NCBI RefSeq assembly: GCF_014200395.1
Contig: NZ_JACHBS010000001.1
Location: 1,860,001 to 1,924,000, forward strand
Direction of reading: 5' to 3'
DNA length: 64,000 nt
Source of the DNA: Microcella frigidaquae
Lineage (GTDB): Bacteria; Actinomycetota; Actinomycetes; Actinomycetales; Microbacteriaceae
Below are positions 1-7,096 of this stretch, piece after piece. The stretch's first letter is position 1. The number at the start of each line of letters is the position of its first letter. The translations under genes were made by a program, and so were the position numbers. Below the pieces are notes generated by a model, which did not search any database, had not been told where the DNA came from, and saw only the letters and a list, made by a program, of their open reading frames with translations.

Positions 1-888
1 TCCGCCCGCCCCGAGGCGGATGCCCGCACCGCGCCGTCCGCCGCTCCGCACGGTCGCCGCCAGGCCGCGGGCCCTCGTTCCGCGGCGCCCCGCACGTCGG
101 CGGCCTCCGCCGCCGCAGCCGCGCCCCGCGTCTCCGGAGCCTCCATGGGTCGCGCGATCGCGAGCAAGGGATTCCCGGCCCTGGTCATGGCCAGCGTCGC
201 GATGCTCCTCGTCGGGACGACGGTTCCCGCCAACGCCCTGTTCGACCCGGAGTCGACCCCCGCCTCCCTCGCCTTCTCCTCGCTGCCGTCGACCGAGGCT
301 GCGACGACCGCTGAGCAGCTCGACGTCGAGGCGCAGGCCATCGAGGGCGAGATGTCCGAGGATCTCGCCACCGCGGCCGCCTCACGCGACGAGTGGGGCG
401 TCACCACCTACGCCGAGATGCTCCGACTCCGCTACGGCAGCACCAACTACGCGTACACGGCGTCCGGCAGCGGCGCCATCCGCTGGCCCTTCCCCTTCGC
501 GGCGCCGATCACCTCCGCGTTCGGCGAGCGTGCAGCCCCCTGCTACGGGTGCTCCACCTATCACCGCGGCCTCGACATCGATGCCGGATACGGCGCCCCC
601 GTCGGCGCGATCGCCGACGGCATCGTCATCGCCGTGGGCCGCAGCGTGGGCTACGGCTACCGCGTCGAGATCGAGCACGTCATCAACGGCCAGAAGGTCA
701 TGTCGAGGTACGCGCACATGATCGACAACAGCTCGGTTCTCGCCGTGGGCGACACGGTGGTCGCGGGCGAGATCGTCGGCGCCGTCGGCAACACGGGTCT
801 GTCGACCGGCGCGCACCTTCACCTCGAGATCCACGTCGACGATGTGGCGATCGACCCCTTCGCCTGGCTGAAGGCCAACGCCGGCTGA
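1..888 (+). CDS. M23 family metallopeptidase, 5' end outside window
   Basis: Peptidoglycan endopeptidase of the M23 (lysostaphin/LytM) family, acting outside the membrane on cross-bridges. The reading frame is open from base 1, so the gene starts upstream; the ATG at 145 is only an internal Met. The visible N-terminus is an Ala/Arg-rich stretch followed by one hydrophobic segment (about bases 172-237) that would be a signal anchor or signal peptide. The catalytic domain fills the C-terminal half: HRGLDID supplies the first zinc His and Asp, SRYAHM the middle His, and HLHLEI the HxH zinc motif. The protein ends at Gly-stop (888), shortly before the convergent GH13 gene. Two Cys flank a short loop (PCYGCS) just before the first zinc ligand, a possible disulfide. 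Family assignment is secure; the exact bond cleaved is not. Confidence 0.9.
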   Translation, partial: SARPEADARTAPSAAPHGRRQAAGPRSAAPRTSAASAAAAAPRVSGASMGRAIASKGFPALVMASVAMLLVGTTVPANALFDPESTPASLAFSSLPSTEAATTAEQLDVEAQAIEGEMSEDLATAAASRDEWGVTTYAEMLRLRYGSTNYAYTASGSGAIRWPFPFAAPITSAFGERAAPCYGCSTYHRGLDIDAGYGAPVGAIADGIVIAVGRSVGYGYRVEIEHVINGQKVMSRYAHMIDNSSVLAVGDTVVAGEIVGAVGNTGLSTGAHLHLEIHVDDVAIDPFAWLKANAG

Positions 889-968
889 CCCTCCCGCACG
901 CGGAAGCGCGGGCCGAGGTGAACCCCGACCCGCGCTGCGCATCCCCGACCATTCGGTCGAAGCGGTGA

Positions 969-2678
969 TCAGTCGGCGGCGATCCAGACCGTGGTGTCGG
1001 TCGGCACCATGCCGCCCTCGAGCGGGTTGCTGGCCAGCAGCAGCGCGCCCTCCGGCAGCGCGACCGGCTCCGCGCCCAGGTTGGCGATGACGATGACCGA
1101 GCGGTTGCGCAGAGCCACGACGTCGTCGCCGTAGCCCGGCAGCCACTCGACCGCGCCGCTTCCCAGTTCGTGCTGAGCCCGCAGCGACAGCGCCGCGCGG
1201 TAGAGCTCGAGAGTCGAGGCGGGGTTGCCGCGCTGCACGTCGCGCGCGAACCGGGCGAAGGTCGCCGGCTGCGGGAGCCAGCTCTCCCCGGAGCCGCTGA
1301 ATCCGAAGGCCGGGGCGGCGGTCTCCCACGGGATCGGCACGCGGCAGCCGTCGCGGCCGTAGACCTCTCCGTTGGTGCGGTGGAACGTCGGGTCCTCGCG
1401 CACGTGGTCGTCGAGCTCGATGACCTCGGGCAGACCGAGCTCCTCGCCCTGGTAGAGGTAGGCGCTGCCCGGCAGAGCGAGCATCAGGGACGAGGCGGCG
1501 CGGCCGCGCCTGAGGCCCAGCACCTCATCCGGCTTGTCCTCCGTGCGCGGGCCGATCCCGCTCGCGGGGGCGGCGCCGTAGGTGCTCAGGCCGTACCGGC
1601 TGGTGTGGCGCACGACGTCGTGGTTCGACAGCACCCAGGTGCTGGGGGCCCCGACGCTCTGGAACGCGGCGATCGACTCGTCGATCACCGACCGCAGGCG
1701 CGGAGCCTCCCAGGGCGTGCCCAGATAGCTGAAGTTGAACGCCTGGTGCATCTCGTCCGGGCGCACCCAGAGCGCGGCTTTGGCCAGCGGCTCGACCCAG
1801 GCCTCGGCGCACAGTACTCGGTCGCCCTCGTACTCGGCGAGCACGCGGTGCCAGTCGCGGTAGACGTCGTGCACCTCGGGCTGCGCCCAGTAGGGGACCT
1901 CGTCGGGCTTCATCATGCCCTCGGCGAGGCTCTCGCCCGCCCCGGCCTCCGCGATATCCGGCAGACCCTCCTTCTTCATGAGTCCGTGAGCGACGTCGAC
2001 GCGGAACCCGTCCACGCCGCGGTCGAGCCAGAACCGGAGGATCTGCCGGAACTGCTCCCACACCCAGGGGTTCTTCCAGTTGAAGTCGGGCTGCGAGCTG
2101 TCGAAGATGTGGAGATACCACTGGCCGGGCGTCCCGTCGGCCTCGACCACGCGGGTCCACGCGTTGCCCCCGAAGATCGACTGCCAGTTGTTGGGCGGCA
2201 GTTCGCCGTGCTCGCCGCGACCCTCGCGGAACATGAACCGGTCGCGCTCCGGTGATCCGGGGCCAGCGGCCAGCGCCTCCTGGAACCACGGGTGGTCGCT
2301 CGAGCAGTGATTGGGCACGAGGTCGACGATGACTCGCAGTCCGAGTTCGTGCGCGCGGTCGCGCAGGGCGTCGAAGTCGCCCAGAGTTCCGAAGATCGGG
2401 TCGACGTCGCAGTAGTCGCTGACGTCGTAGCCGGCGTCGCGCTGCGGCGAGCGGAAGAACGGCGAGAGCCACACGGCATCGACGCCGAGCTCGCGCAGCG
2501 CGGGCAGGCGCTCGGTGATGCCGGCGAGATCGCCGATGCCGTCCCCGCTCGCATCGGCGAACGAGCGCGGGTAGATCTGGTAGATCACGGCCGATCGCCA
2601 CCACTCCTGGCCCGGTGCGCTGGAGCGGCGGTGGTCGACGGCGGTGTGCAGGATCGAGGTGGTGGACTCGTTCGACAT
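969..2678 (-). CDS. GH13 alpha-glucosidase (oligo-1,6-glucosidase/maltase type)
   Basis: Cytoplasmic retaining glycoside hydrolase of family GH13, 569 aa, with no signal peptide, expected to hydrolyse short alpha-glucosides such as maltose, isomaltose or trehalose-type sugars. All four GH13 regions are present: DLVPNH (region I, near residue 120), GFRVDVAHG with nucleophile Asp228, CAEAW with the acid/base Glu292, and SNHDVVRH with the stabilising Asp354. The ATG at 2678 is chosen because a -10 (TAGGGT) lies exactly 6 nt upstream, indicating a leaderless mRNA. A LacI-type palindrome sits at the -35 position and matches the operators around the ABC sugar importer at 28 kb. Its substrate is therefore likely to be what that importer brings in. 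The precise sugar cannot be read from sequence. Confidence 0.93.
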   Translation of the reverse strand: MSNESTTSILHTAVDHRRSSAPGQEWWRSAVIYQIYPRSFADASGDGIGDLAGITERLPALRELGVDAVWLSPFFRSPQRDAGYDVSDYCDVDPIFGTLGDFDALRDRAHELGLRVIVDLVPNHCSSDHPWFQEALAAGPGSPERDRFMFREGRGEHGELPPNNWQSIFGGNAWTRVVEADGTPGQWYLHIFDSSQPDFNWKNPWVWEQFRQILRFWLDRGVDGFRVDVAHGLMKKEGLPDIAEAGAGESLAEGMMKPDEVPYWAQPEVHDVYRDWHRVLAEYEGDRVLCAEAWVEPLAKAALWVRPDEMHQAFNFSYLGTPWEAPRLRSVIDESIAAFQSVGAPSTWVLSNHDVVRHTSRYGLSTYGAAPASGIGPRTEDKPDEVLGLRRGRAASSLMLALPGSAYLYQGEELGLPEVIELDDHVREDPTFHRTNGEVYGRDGCRVPIPWETAAPAFGFSGSGESWLPQPATFARFARDVQRGNPASTLELYRAALSLRAQHELGSGAVEWLPGYGDDVVALRNRSVIVIANLGAEPVALPEGALLLASNPLEGGMVPTDTTVWIAAD

Positions 2679-2684
2679 TCCGCC

Positions 2685-2690
2685 ACCCTA
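2685..2690 (-). promoter_or_regulatory. -10 element of leaderless promoter for the GH13 gene
   Basis: Read on the minus strand, TAGGGT ends 6 nt before the ATG at 2678, so transcription should begin at or next to the start codon. Confidence 0.6.
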
Positions 2691-2710
2691 TGGCACCCCG
2701 GAGCGAAAAG

Positions 2711-2724
2711 TGGAATCGGTTCCA
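2711..2724. promoter_or_regulatory. LacI-type operator upstream of the GH13 gene
   Basis: TGGAATCGGTTCCA is a 14-bp palindrome centred on CG, the form bound by LacI-family repressors. It overlaps the expected -35 region of the GH13 promoter. Nearly the same sequence is found at 28172-28185 and 28317-28330, flanking the LacI gene at 27038-28060 and its divergent ABC importer. Confidence 0.7.
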
Positions 2725-2826
2725 TAGCGGGATCCCGGTGATTCTGGCGGGGAGACCGGTTCGGAGAGGCCTGCGTCAGGTGCTAATCTTCTCTGGTGCC
2801 TTTCGCCGGATGCGGCGAGCGGTCGC

Positions 2827-2898
2827 GCCCCGATAGCTCAGTGGCAGAGCACTTCCATGGTAAGGAAGGGGTCGTCAGTTCAATCCTGACTCGGGGCT
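2827..2898 (+). tRNA. tRNA-Thr (GGU anticodon)
   Basis: Complete cloverleaf of 72 nt: acceptor arms GCCCCGA and TCGGGGC, anticodon stem CTTCC/GGAAG enclosing ATGGTAA with anticodon GGT at 2859-2861, and a GTTCAATCC T-loop. CCA is not encoded. It is followed 31 nt later by tRNA-Met, the tRNA pair that precedes rpmG-hadA-hadB in many actinobacteria. Confidence 0.97.
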
Positions 2899-2929
2899 CT
2901 GAACCTCCTCCTCGCGGGGAGTTCTGCCC

Positions 2930-3003
2930 GGCGGGGTAGCTCAGGTGGTTAGAGCACACGGCTCATAATCGTGGTGTCGCGGGTTCGAGTCCCGCCCTCG
3001 CTA
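2930..3003 (+). tRNA. tRNA-Met (CAU anticodon, elongator type)
   Basis: 74-nt cloverleaf with acceptor GGCGGGG/CCTCGCT, anticodon stem CACGG/TCGTG around CTCATAA (anticodon CAT), and T-arm GCGGG/CCCGC. The anticodon stem lacks the three consecutive G:C pairs of an initiator and position 1 pairs (G:U), so this is an elongator Met tRNA. A tRNA-Ile with lysidine-modified CAU cannot be fully excluded. CCA is not encoded. Confidence 0.94.
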
Positions 3004-3019
3004 CCGTTTCAGGGAATGC

Positions 3020-3616
3020 TCAGTAGCCCGTTCGCTCGTCCATGAGCCGCTGCAGGTCGGCGAGCACGCCCGCGATCGATTCGCGGCGCTCCTCCTCGGT
3101 CTGCTCGATGACCGGTGCGCGGGGAATCAGCCGCGCCTGCATGAGCTCGCCGAGGGTCTCCTCGCGGGCCCGCATGGCGAGCTCGTGCAGGAAGTCCTCG
3201 TCGGCGCGTGCCGCCTCCAGCTTCTCGACGACTCCTCGCAGGGTGCGGCTGCGGGCGGCGAGCCGGTCGGCCTCCTCGCGCTTGCGGCGCACTTTCGCGC
3301 GGTCGCGCTTCGACGACGCCCGGCGCGTCTCGCGCGCCGTCGGTGCGGCGCGCACGCTCTCCTCCGACAGCCGCACCGCTCCCGCGCGCTGCTCGCTGAT
3401 GAGGGTCTCGATGGCCTCCCGGGCGAGCGCGAGCGCCTCCTCCTCGTTCCAGTCGACGCCATCGCCCAGGATGCGCCGAATGACGCCGTTCTTCACCGCG
3501 AGCCGCAGCGCTGCCACGGCGACGAGGTACCCCTCATCGATCTGGTGGCGCAGGTCGCGCGGCAGCTCCGGCGGTCGCGTGCCGACCACGGGGGCAGAAG
3601 CGGGCCAGAAGCGCAT
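3020..3616 (-). CDS. conserved hypothetical protein, charged, coiled-coil-like
   Basis: 198-aa protein of unknown function. The ATG at 3616 is preferred because an extension to 3973 would run across the promoter and peptide gene at 3755-3923, and G+C coding bias fades there. The N-terminal third is moderately hydrophobic (PELPRDLRHQIDEGYLVAVA). The centre and C-terminus are dominated by Arg/Lys/Glu/Ala heptad-like stretches around KRDRAKVRRKREEADRLAAR, which suggests a coiled coil or nucleic-acid contact. No membrane segment or catalytic motif is seen. It ends 17 nt from the tRNA-Met gene and lies back to back with the peptide/kinase cassette. I do not recognise the family. Confidence 0.7.
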   Translation of the reverse strand: MRFWPASAPVVGTRPPELPRDLRHQIDEGYLVAVAALRLAVKNGVIRRILGDGVDWNEEEALALAREAIETLISEQRAGAVRLSEESVRAAPTARETRRASSKRDRAKVRRKREEADRLAARSRTLRGVVEKLEAARADEDFLHELAMRAREETLGELMQARLIPRAPVIEQTEEERRESIAGVLADLQRLMDERTGY

Positions 3617-3754
3617 GATCACTCTCGCGGCGGAGGGAAGGGGTGCCTCCAGGGTAGGCCTCGCGCCTGAGGGCGCGCCTGGCGCGACGCTGCGAGCCGC
3701 GGCGCGAGCATCCCCGCGGAATCGATCGCGACACGCCGAAAACACAACATCTAG

Positions 3755-3788
3755 GGGAATGACAGGCGTGTGATTCCCGTTATATAGT
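3755..3788 (+). promoter_or_regulatory. promoter with inverted repeat upstream of the peptide gene
   Basis: A -35 like ATGACA (3759-3764) and a -10 TATAGT (3783-3788) are separated by 18 nt. This is unusually A/T-rich for the region. The arms GGGAAT (3755-3760) and ATTCCC (3773-3778) form an inverted repeat with a 12-nt spacer that covers the -35 and spacer, a plausible operator. Transcription would begin about 45 nt before the ATG at 3840. Confidence 0.6.
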
Positions 3789-3839
3789 GAAGGCCCAGCC
3801 GCCACGGGCGGAGGATTCACCACCAGAGGAGGTCCGTCA

Positions 3840-3923
3840 TGGACAACGACAACGAGACCGTTGGCGGCTACGCCGTGCCCGTCGACCCGATGGACCTGCT
3901 GCAGTGCGAGAGCTGCCAGTAGC
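3840..3923 (+). CDS. 27-residue Cys-containing peptide, candidate RiPP-like precursor
   Basis: A tiny gene with a strong ribosome-binding site (AGAGGAGG, 3825-3832) and its own promoter. The 27-residue product has an acidic, Asn/Asp-rich beginning (MDNDNE), a short middle, and a compact end DPMDLLQCESCQ. The two Cys bracket Glu-Ser, so a thioether, disulfide or metal site is possible. The acidic start and Cys/Ser end resemble a leader plus core of a ribosomally made, modified peptide, but this is inference. A hairpin and then an APH-fold protein follow on the same strand. It has no transmembrane segment or recognised family motif. Coding status rests on the RBS, promoter, intact frame and operon position. 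Confidence 0.65.
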
Positions 3924-3944
3924 CGCACGCTGACGACATCATCC

Positions 3945-3982
3945 GAGACCCCGGTCCGCCACTGACGGCGCACCGGGGTCTC
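3945..3982 (+). terminator. strong hairpin between peptide and kinase-like gene
   Basis: An 11-bp perfect stem pairs GAGACCCCGGT (3945-3955) with ACCGGGGTCTC (3972-3982) around a 16-nt loop. No U-tract follows, so it may be a leaky terminator or an mRNA-stabilising hairpin that keeps the upstream peptide message in excess of the downstream gene. Confidence 0.6.
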
Positions 3983-4017
3983 GCTTAAGCACAGGGTCTC
4001 GCAGGGAGGAGCGCGCG

Positions 4018-4989
4018 ATGAGCATCGAGGCGGTGAGCGGCGCCATGGGCCCGGATGCCTCGGTCGCCCTGGGCGCCGTCACCGATGCGCGCCCCCGACT
4101 CGCCAGCGATGCCGAGGTTCTCGACCGTGTGCACCGCACGCTCGGCCCCGTCGACGTCGTCGCCGAGCACACCGGCGCGCACCGTCTCTCGCGCGTGCTG
4201 CACGTCGTGACCCGCGGCGGCGAGCAGGCGGTCGTCAAATGGCATCGGGATGCGGGCCCGCACCGCCGCGAATCCGAAGCCCTGGCGCAGTACGCCGCGG
4301 CGCTCGGCGGGGACGCCCCGCGCATCGTGATCACCGAGCCTTCGCTGCGCATGGTGACGCTCTCGCGGCTGCTCGGAGAGCCCGCGGCCGGCACGCCGCA
4401 CGAGCGCGACCCCGACGTCCACATGCGCCTCGGCGAGCTTGTGCGGCGCCTGCATGACGCCGAGCCGCCGCGCCGTCACGGTCGCTTCGGCCCCATGATC
4501 GCCGCCGAGTTCGAGCGTTGGAGCCGCGCCGCGGACGAGCTGTGGGGTGACGGCCTCGACGGCCTCGACGAGCGGGCCGAGCGCCTCGCCGCCGAGCGCC
4601 ACCTGCTGCGCCAGCACGTCGCTGCCGCCCTCGACATCGGCGAGCTCGACCATGTTCCGGCGCACCGACAGCTGACCGCCCGGCACTGGATCATCGACCC
4701 GGGCGGGCACGTGCGCCTCATCGACTTCTCGCACCTCGAGTTCGAGCCGCGCATCGTCGACCTGCTCTGGCTCGAGTTCGGTCCGTGGCGCGACGAGCCC
4801 TGGCTGCGCGCCGCCTTCCTGCACGGCTACGGCCGCACCCCGACCGAGCGCGACGACCTCGCCCTGCGGGCGGTCGCGGCGACGCGCGCGCTCGAGCTGA
4901 TGGTGCGCGGCGAGAGCCGGGGGCACGCGGCCGAGCGCGCCCTCGGGCGGTCGATGGTCGACCGCCTGCTCGGCACCACCCTGTTCTGA
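4018..4989 (+). CDS. APH/choline-kinase-fold phosphotransferase-like protein with degenerate catalytic loop
   Basis: 323-aa protein of the aminoglycoside phosphotransferase superfamily. The ATP-site Lys is in AVVKWH (Lys74), followed by a Glu-containing helix (RRESEAL), and the magnesium-binding Asp is kept in LIDFSH (Asp236). The Brenner loop, normally HxDxxxxN, reads HRQLTARH (216-223): the catalytic Asp is Gln218 and the Asn is His223. It may therefore bind nucleotide without ordinary phosphotransfer, or use a different chemistry. A good RBS (GGGAGGAG) precedes the ATG. It follows the 27-residue peptide gene after a hairpin with no other partner, so a role in modifying, binding or exporting that peptide is inferred. 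Alternative: an unrelated small-molecule kinase homologue. Confidence 0.85.
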   Translation: MSIEAVSGAMGPDASVALGAVTDARPRLASDAEVLDRVHRTLGPVDVVAEHTGAHRLSRVLHVVTRGGEQAVVKWHRDAGPHRRESEALAQYAAALGGDAPRIVITEPSLRMVTLSRLLGEPAAGTPHERDPDVHMRLGELVRRLHDAEPPRRHGRFGPMIAAEFERWSRAADELWGDGLDGLDERAERLAAERHLLRQHVAAALDIGELDHVPAHRQLTARHWIIDPGGHVRLIDFSHLEFEPRIVDLLWLEFGPWRDEPWLRAAFLHGYGRTPTERDDLALRAVAATRALELMVRGESRGHAAERALGRSMVDRLLGTTLF

Positions 4990-5054
4990 TCACCACCCTG
5001 CTCTGATCACCACCCTGCTCTGATCACCACCCTGCTCTGATCACCACCCTGCTC
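4987..5054 (+). repeat. four perfect 17-bp tandem repeats starting at the stop codon of the kinase-like gene
   Basis: The unit TGATCACCACCCTGCTC occurs at 4987-5003, 5004-5020, 5021-5037 and 5038-5054. Its first three bases in copy 1 are the TGA stop of the upstream gene, and the last coding codons (ACCACCCTGTTC) are a diverged partial copy, so the array grew from the 3' end of the gene. It ends 13 nt before the -10 of the next promoter. Confidence 0.95.
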
Positions 5055-5067
5055 TGAGGCGCCCGCC

Positions 5068-5073
5068 TAGACT
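5068..5073 (+). promoter_or_regulatory. -10 element of leaderless promoter for the dehydratase pair
   Basis: TAGACT ends 6 nt before the GTG at 5080. There is no Shine-Dalgarno sequence. Confidence 0.6.
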
Positions 5074-5079
5074 GGGCGG

Positions 5080-5529
5080 GTGCCCGTGAACCCCGATCTC
5101 GTCGAGCGCGCCTTCCCCTCGGCGGCCCCCTACCTCGTCGGTCGCGAGAAGGTGCGCGAGTTCGCGCGCGCCGTGTTCGCCACCGCTCCCCTGCACCACG
5201 ACCCGGAGGCGGCCCGCGCCGCCGGCTTCGCCGACGTCGTGGCGCCCCCGACCTTTCCGATCGTCATCGCCGAGGCGACCCTTCAGCGGCTGCTGGCCGA
5301 GCCCGACGCGGGCATCGACTTCAGCCGCGTCGTGCACGGCGACCAGCGGTTCACCTACTCGCGCCCGATCGTCGCCGGCGACGAGCTCACCGCCACGCTT
5401 CGCGTGACGAGCATCAAGACGCTGGGCGGCAACAGCATGGTGACGAGCGAGTCGAGCATGGTCGACGCGCGCGGCGAGCACGTCGTCACGAGCGTGTCGA
5501 CGCTCGTGATCCGGGGGGAGGACGCGTGA
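5080..5529 (+). CDS. MaoC-like dehydratase, HadA-type subunit
   Basis: 149-aa hot-dog-fold protein of the FAS1-dehydratase/MaoC N-terminal type, comparable to mycobacterial HadA, a substrate-binding subunit of 3-hydroxyacyl dehydratase. Recognisable features are the N-terminal YLVGREKVREFARAV block and the VVHGDQRFTYSRPIVAGDEL segment typical of the family; the catalytic Asp/His hydratase motif is in the partner, not here. The GTG start is set by the leaderless promoter. The last codons overlap the next gene by 4 nt (GTGA), so the two are translationally coupled. Likely works as a heterodimer in fatty-acyl chain dehydration. Confidence 0.88.
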   Translation: MPVNPDLVERAFPSAAPYLVGREKVREFARAVFATAPLHHDPEAARAAGFADVVAPPTFPIVIAEATLQRLLAEPDAGIDFSRVVHGDQRFTYSRPIVAGDELTATLRVTSIKTLGGNSMVTSESSMVDARGEHVVTSVSTLVIRGEDA

Positions 5530-5942
5530 GCATCCTGAACGGTCTCGAGGTCGGCCAGGTCGTCGCCGAGCGCGCCTTCCCGATCAGCCGCGACAGCCTC
5601 GTGCGCTACGCGGGCGCGAGCGGCGACTTCAACGCGATCCACTACCGCGACGACGTGGCGGCCGCCGTCGGCCTGCCCGGCGTGCTGGCGCACGGCATGC
5701 TCACCATGGGCCTCGCCGTGCAGCCGGTCGTCGACTGGCTCGGGTCGGCGGGCTGGGTCAGCGACTACCAGGTGCGATTCACCCGGCCGGTCGTCGTCGA
5801 CCCCCAGCACGGCGCGACCGTCACCGTGACGGCCACGGTCGGCGCGCTCGACGACGCGGGTGCGCGCATCGACCTCACCGCCGTGTGCGACGACCAGACG
5901 GTGCTCGGCAAGGCGCACGTGCGCGTCACGCCCCTGGCCTGA
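5526..5942 (+). CDS. MaoC family dehydratase, HadB-type catalytic subunit
   Basis: 138-aa R-hydratase-like hot-dog protein. The hydratase 2 motif is clear: YAGASGDFNAIHYRDDVAAAVGL carries the catalytic Asp (SGDFN) and His (IHY), and GVLAHGMLTMGL follows. It pairs with the upstream HadA-like subunit, whose gene it overlaps by 4 nt. murB starts 17 nt downstream, so the three may be co-transcribed. In mycobacteria hadA-hadB lie between tRNA-Met/rpmG and trpT-secE-nusG; this window keeps that order with insertions. Confidence 0.9.
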   Translation: MSILNGLEVGQVVAERAFPISRDSLVRYAGASGDFNAIHYRDDVAAAVGLPGVLAHGMLTMGLAVQPVVDWLGSAGWVSDYQVRFTRPVVVDPQHGATVTVTATVGALDDAGARIDLTAVCDDQTVLGKAHVRVTPLA

Positions 5943-5959
5943 ATACGGATGCTGCTCTG

Positions 5960-7063
5960 ATGCGTCTCGCCGACCTCACGACGCTCGGCGTCGGTGGACC
6001 GGCCGAGCGTCTCGTCACCGCGACCACCGCCGACGAGCTGGTCGAGGCCGTGCTCGCGGCGGAGGCCGATGGCGAGCCCTGGCTCGTGCTCGGCGGTGGC
6101 TCGAACGTGCTCGTCGCCGACGCGGGGTTCGACGGAACCGTCGTGCGCGTTGCGACCCGTGGCATCGAGCGGCTTCCGGATGCGGTCGGCTCGCCGCGAC
6201 CGGTGCGTCTGCGCGTGCAGGCGGGCGAGCCCTGGGATTCGGTCGTGGCGCACACCGTCGAGCAGGGCTGGGCCGGCATGGAGGCGCTCAGCGGCATCCC
6301 CGGCTCGACCGGCGCCGCTCCCATCCAGAACATCGGCGCCTACGGGCAGGAGGTCGCCGAGAGCCTCGTCGCCGTCGAGGTGCTCGACCTCGACACGGGC
6401 GAGCGCCGCAGCATCCCGGCGCCGGCTCTCGAGCTCGGCTACCGCACCAGTGTGATCAAGCAGGGCTGGCGGGCAGTCGTGCTGAGCGTCGACCTCGCCC
6501 TCGAGCACGACCCGGCGGGCCTCAGTCGCCCGGTCGCCTACGCGCAGCTCGCTGAGGCGCTCGGGGTCGCCGTGGGAGACCGCGCCCCGCTCGCCGGCGT
6601 GCGCGCCGCCACCCTCCGCCTGCGCGCGAGCAAGGGCATGGTGCTCGATGCTGACGACCCGCAGTCGCGCAGCGCCGGCTCGTTCTTCACCAACCCGATC
6701 GTCCGCGAGAGCTTCGCCCGCACCCTGCCCGCCGACGCTCCACGCTGGCCGCAGCAGCCGGAGCTGAGCCCCGTCGCCGTGCCGCTCGGCGAGGAGCCGG
6801 CGGCTCCACCGCCGGTGACCGAGGGCACCGTGAAGCTCAGCGCCGCCTGGCTGATCGAGCATGCCGGCATCGCGCGCGGCTTCGCCCTGCCGGGCTCGGG
6901 CGCATCCGTGTCGTCGAAGCACACCCTCGCCCTCACGAACGCCAGCGGGCGCGCGACGGCTGCCGAGGTCGCCGAGCTCGCTCGGTACATCCAAACCCGC
7001 GTGCTCAGCGCGTACGGCGTGCTGCTGCACCCCGAGCCGGTGCTCGTCGGGCTGAGCCTGTAG
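5960..7063 (+). CDS. murB: UDP-N-acetylenolpyruvoylglucosamine reductase
   Basis: Cytoplasmic FAD enzyme that reduces enolpyruvyl-UDP-GlcNAc to UDP-MurNAc in peptidoglycan synthesis. The 367-aa length fits actinobacterial MurB. FAD-binding motifs GGGSNVLVAD and SGIPGSTGAAPIQNIGAYGQ are intact, and SAGSFFTNP carries the catalytic Ser region. The substrate-binding C-terminal domain ends with KLSAAWLIEHAG and SKHTLALTN. ATG 5960 is the first start after the preceding stop and gives the expected N-terminus (LADLTTLGVGG); an upstream extension would lie wholly inside the dehydratase gene. The Shine-Dalgarno is poor, suggesting coupling to the upstream pair. Confidence 0.95.
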   Translation: MRLADLTTLGVGGPAERLVTATTADELVEAVLAAEADGEPWLVLGGGSNVLVADAGFDGTVVRVATRGIERLPDAVGSPRPVRLRVQAGEPWDSVVAHTVEQGWAGMEALSGIPGSTGAAPIQNIGAYGQEVAESLVAVEVLDLDTGERRSIPAPALELGYRTSVIKQGWRAVVLSVDLALEHDPAGLSRPVAYAQLAEALGVAVGDRAPLAGVRAATLRLRASKGMVLDADDPQSRSAGSFFTNPIVRESFARTLPADAPRWPQQPELSPVAVPLGEEPAAPPPVTEGTVKLSAAWLIEHAGIARGFALPGSGASVSSKHTLALTNASGRATAAEVAELARYIQTRVLSAYGVLLHPEPVLVGLSL

Positions 7064-7096
7064 GCCGCACCCCGCGGCGCCTCCGGGCGGGCCCTG

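Noticed and set aside
3617..3973. N-terminal extension of the hypothetical gene (3020-3616) up to 3973
   Set aside because: It would overlap, antisense, the promoter, RBS and peptide gene at 3755-3923, and the extra residues have no matching composition.
4987..5054. Possible CRISPR array
   Set aside because: The 17-bp copies are contiguous with no spacers and no cas genes are nearby; it is a simple tandem repeat. The same applies to 19834-19889 and 38941-38996.
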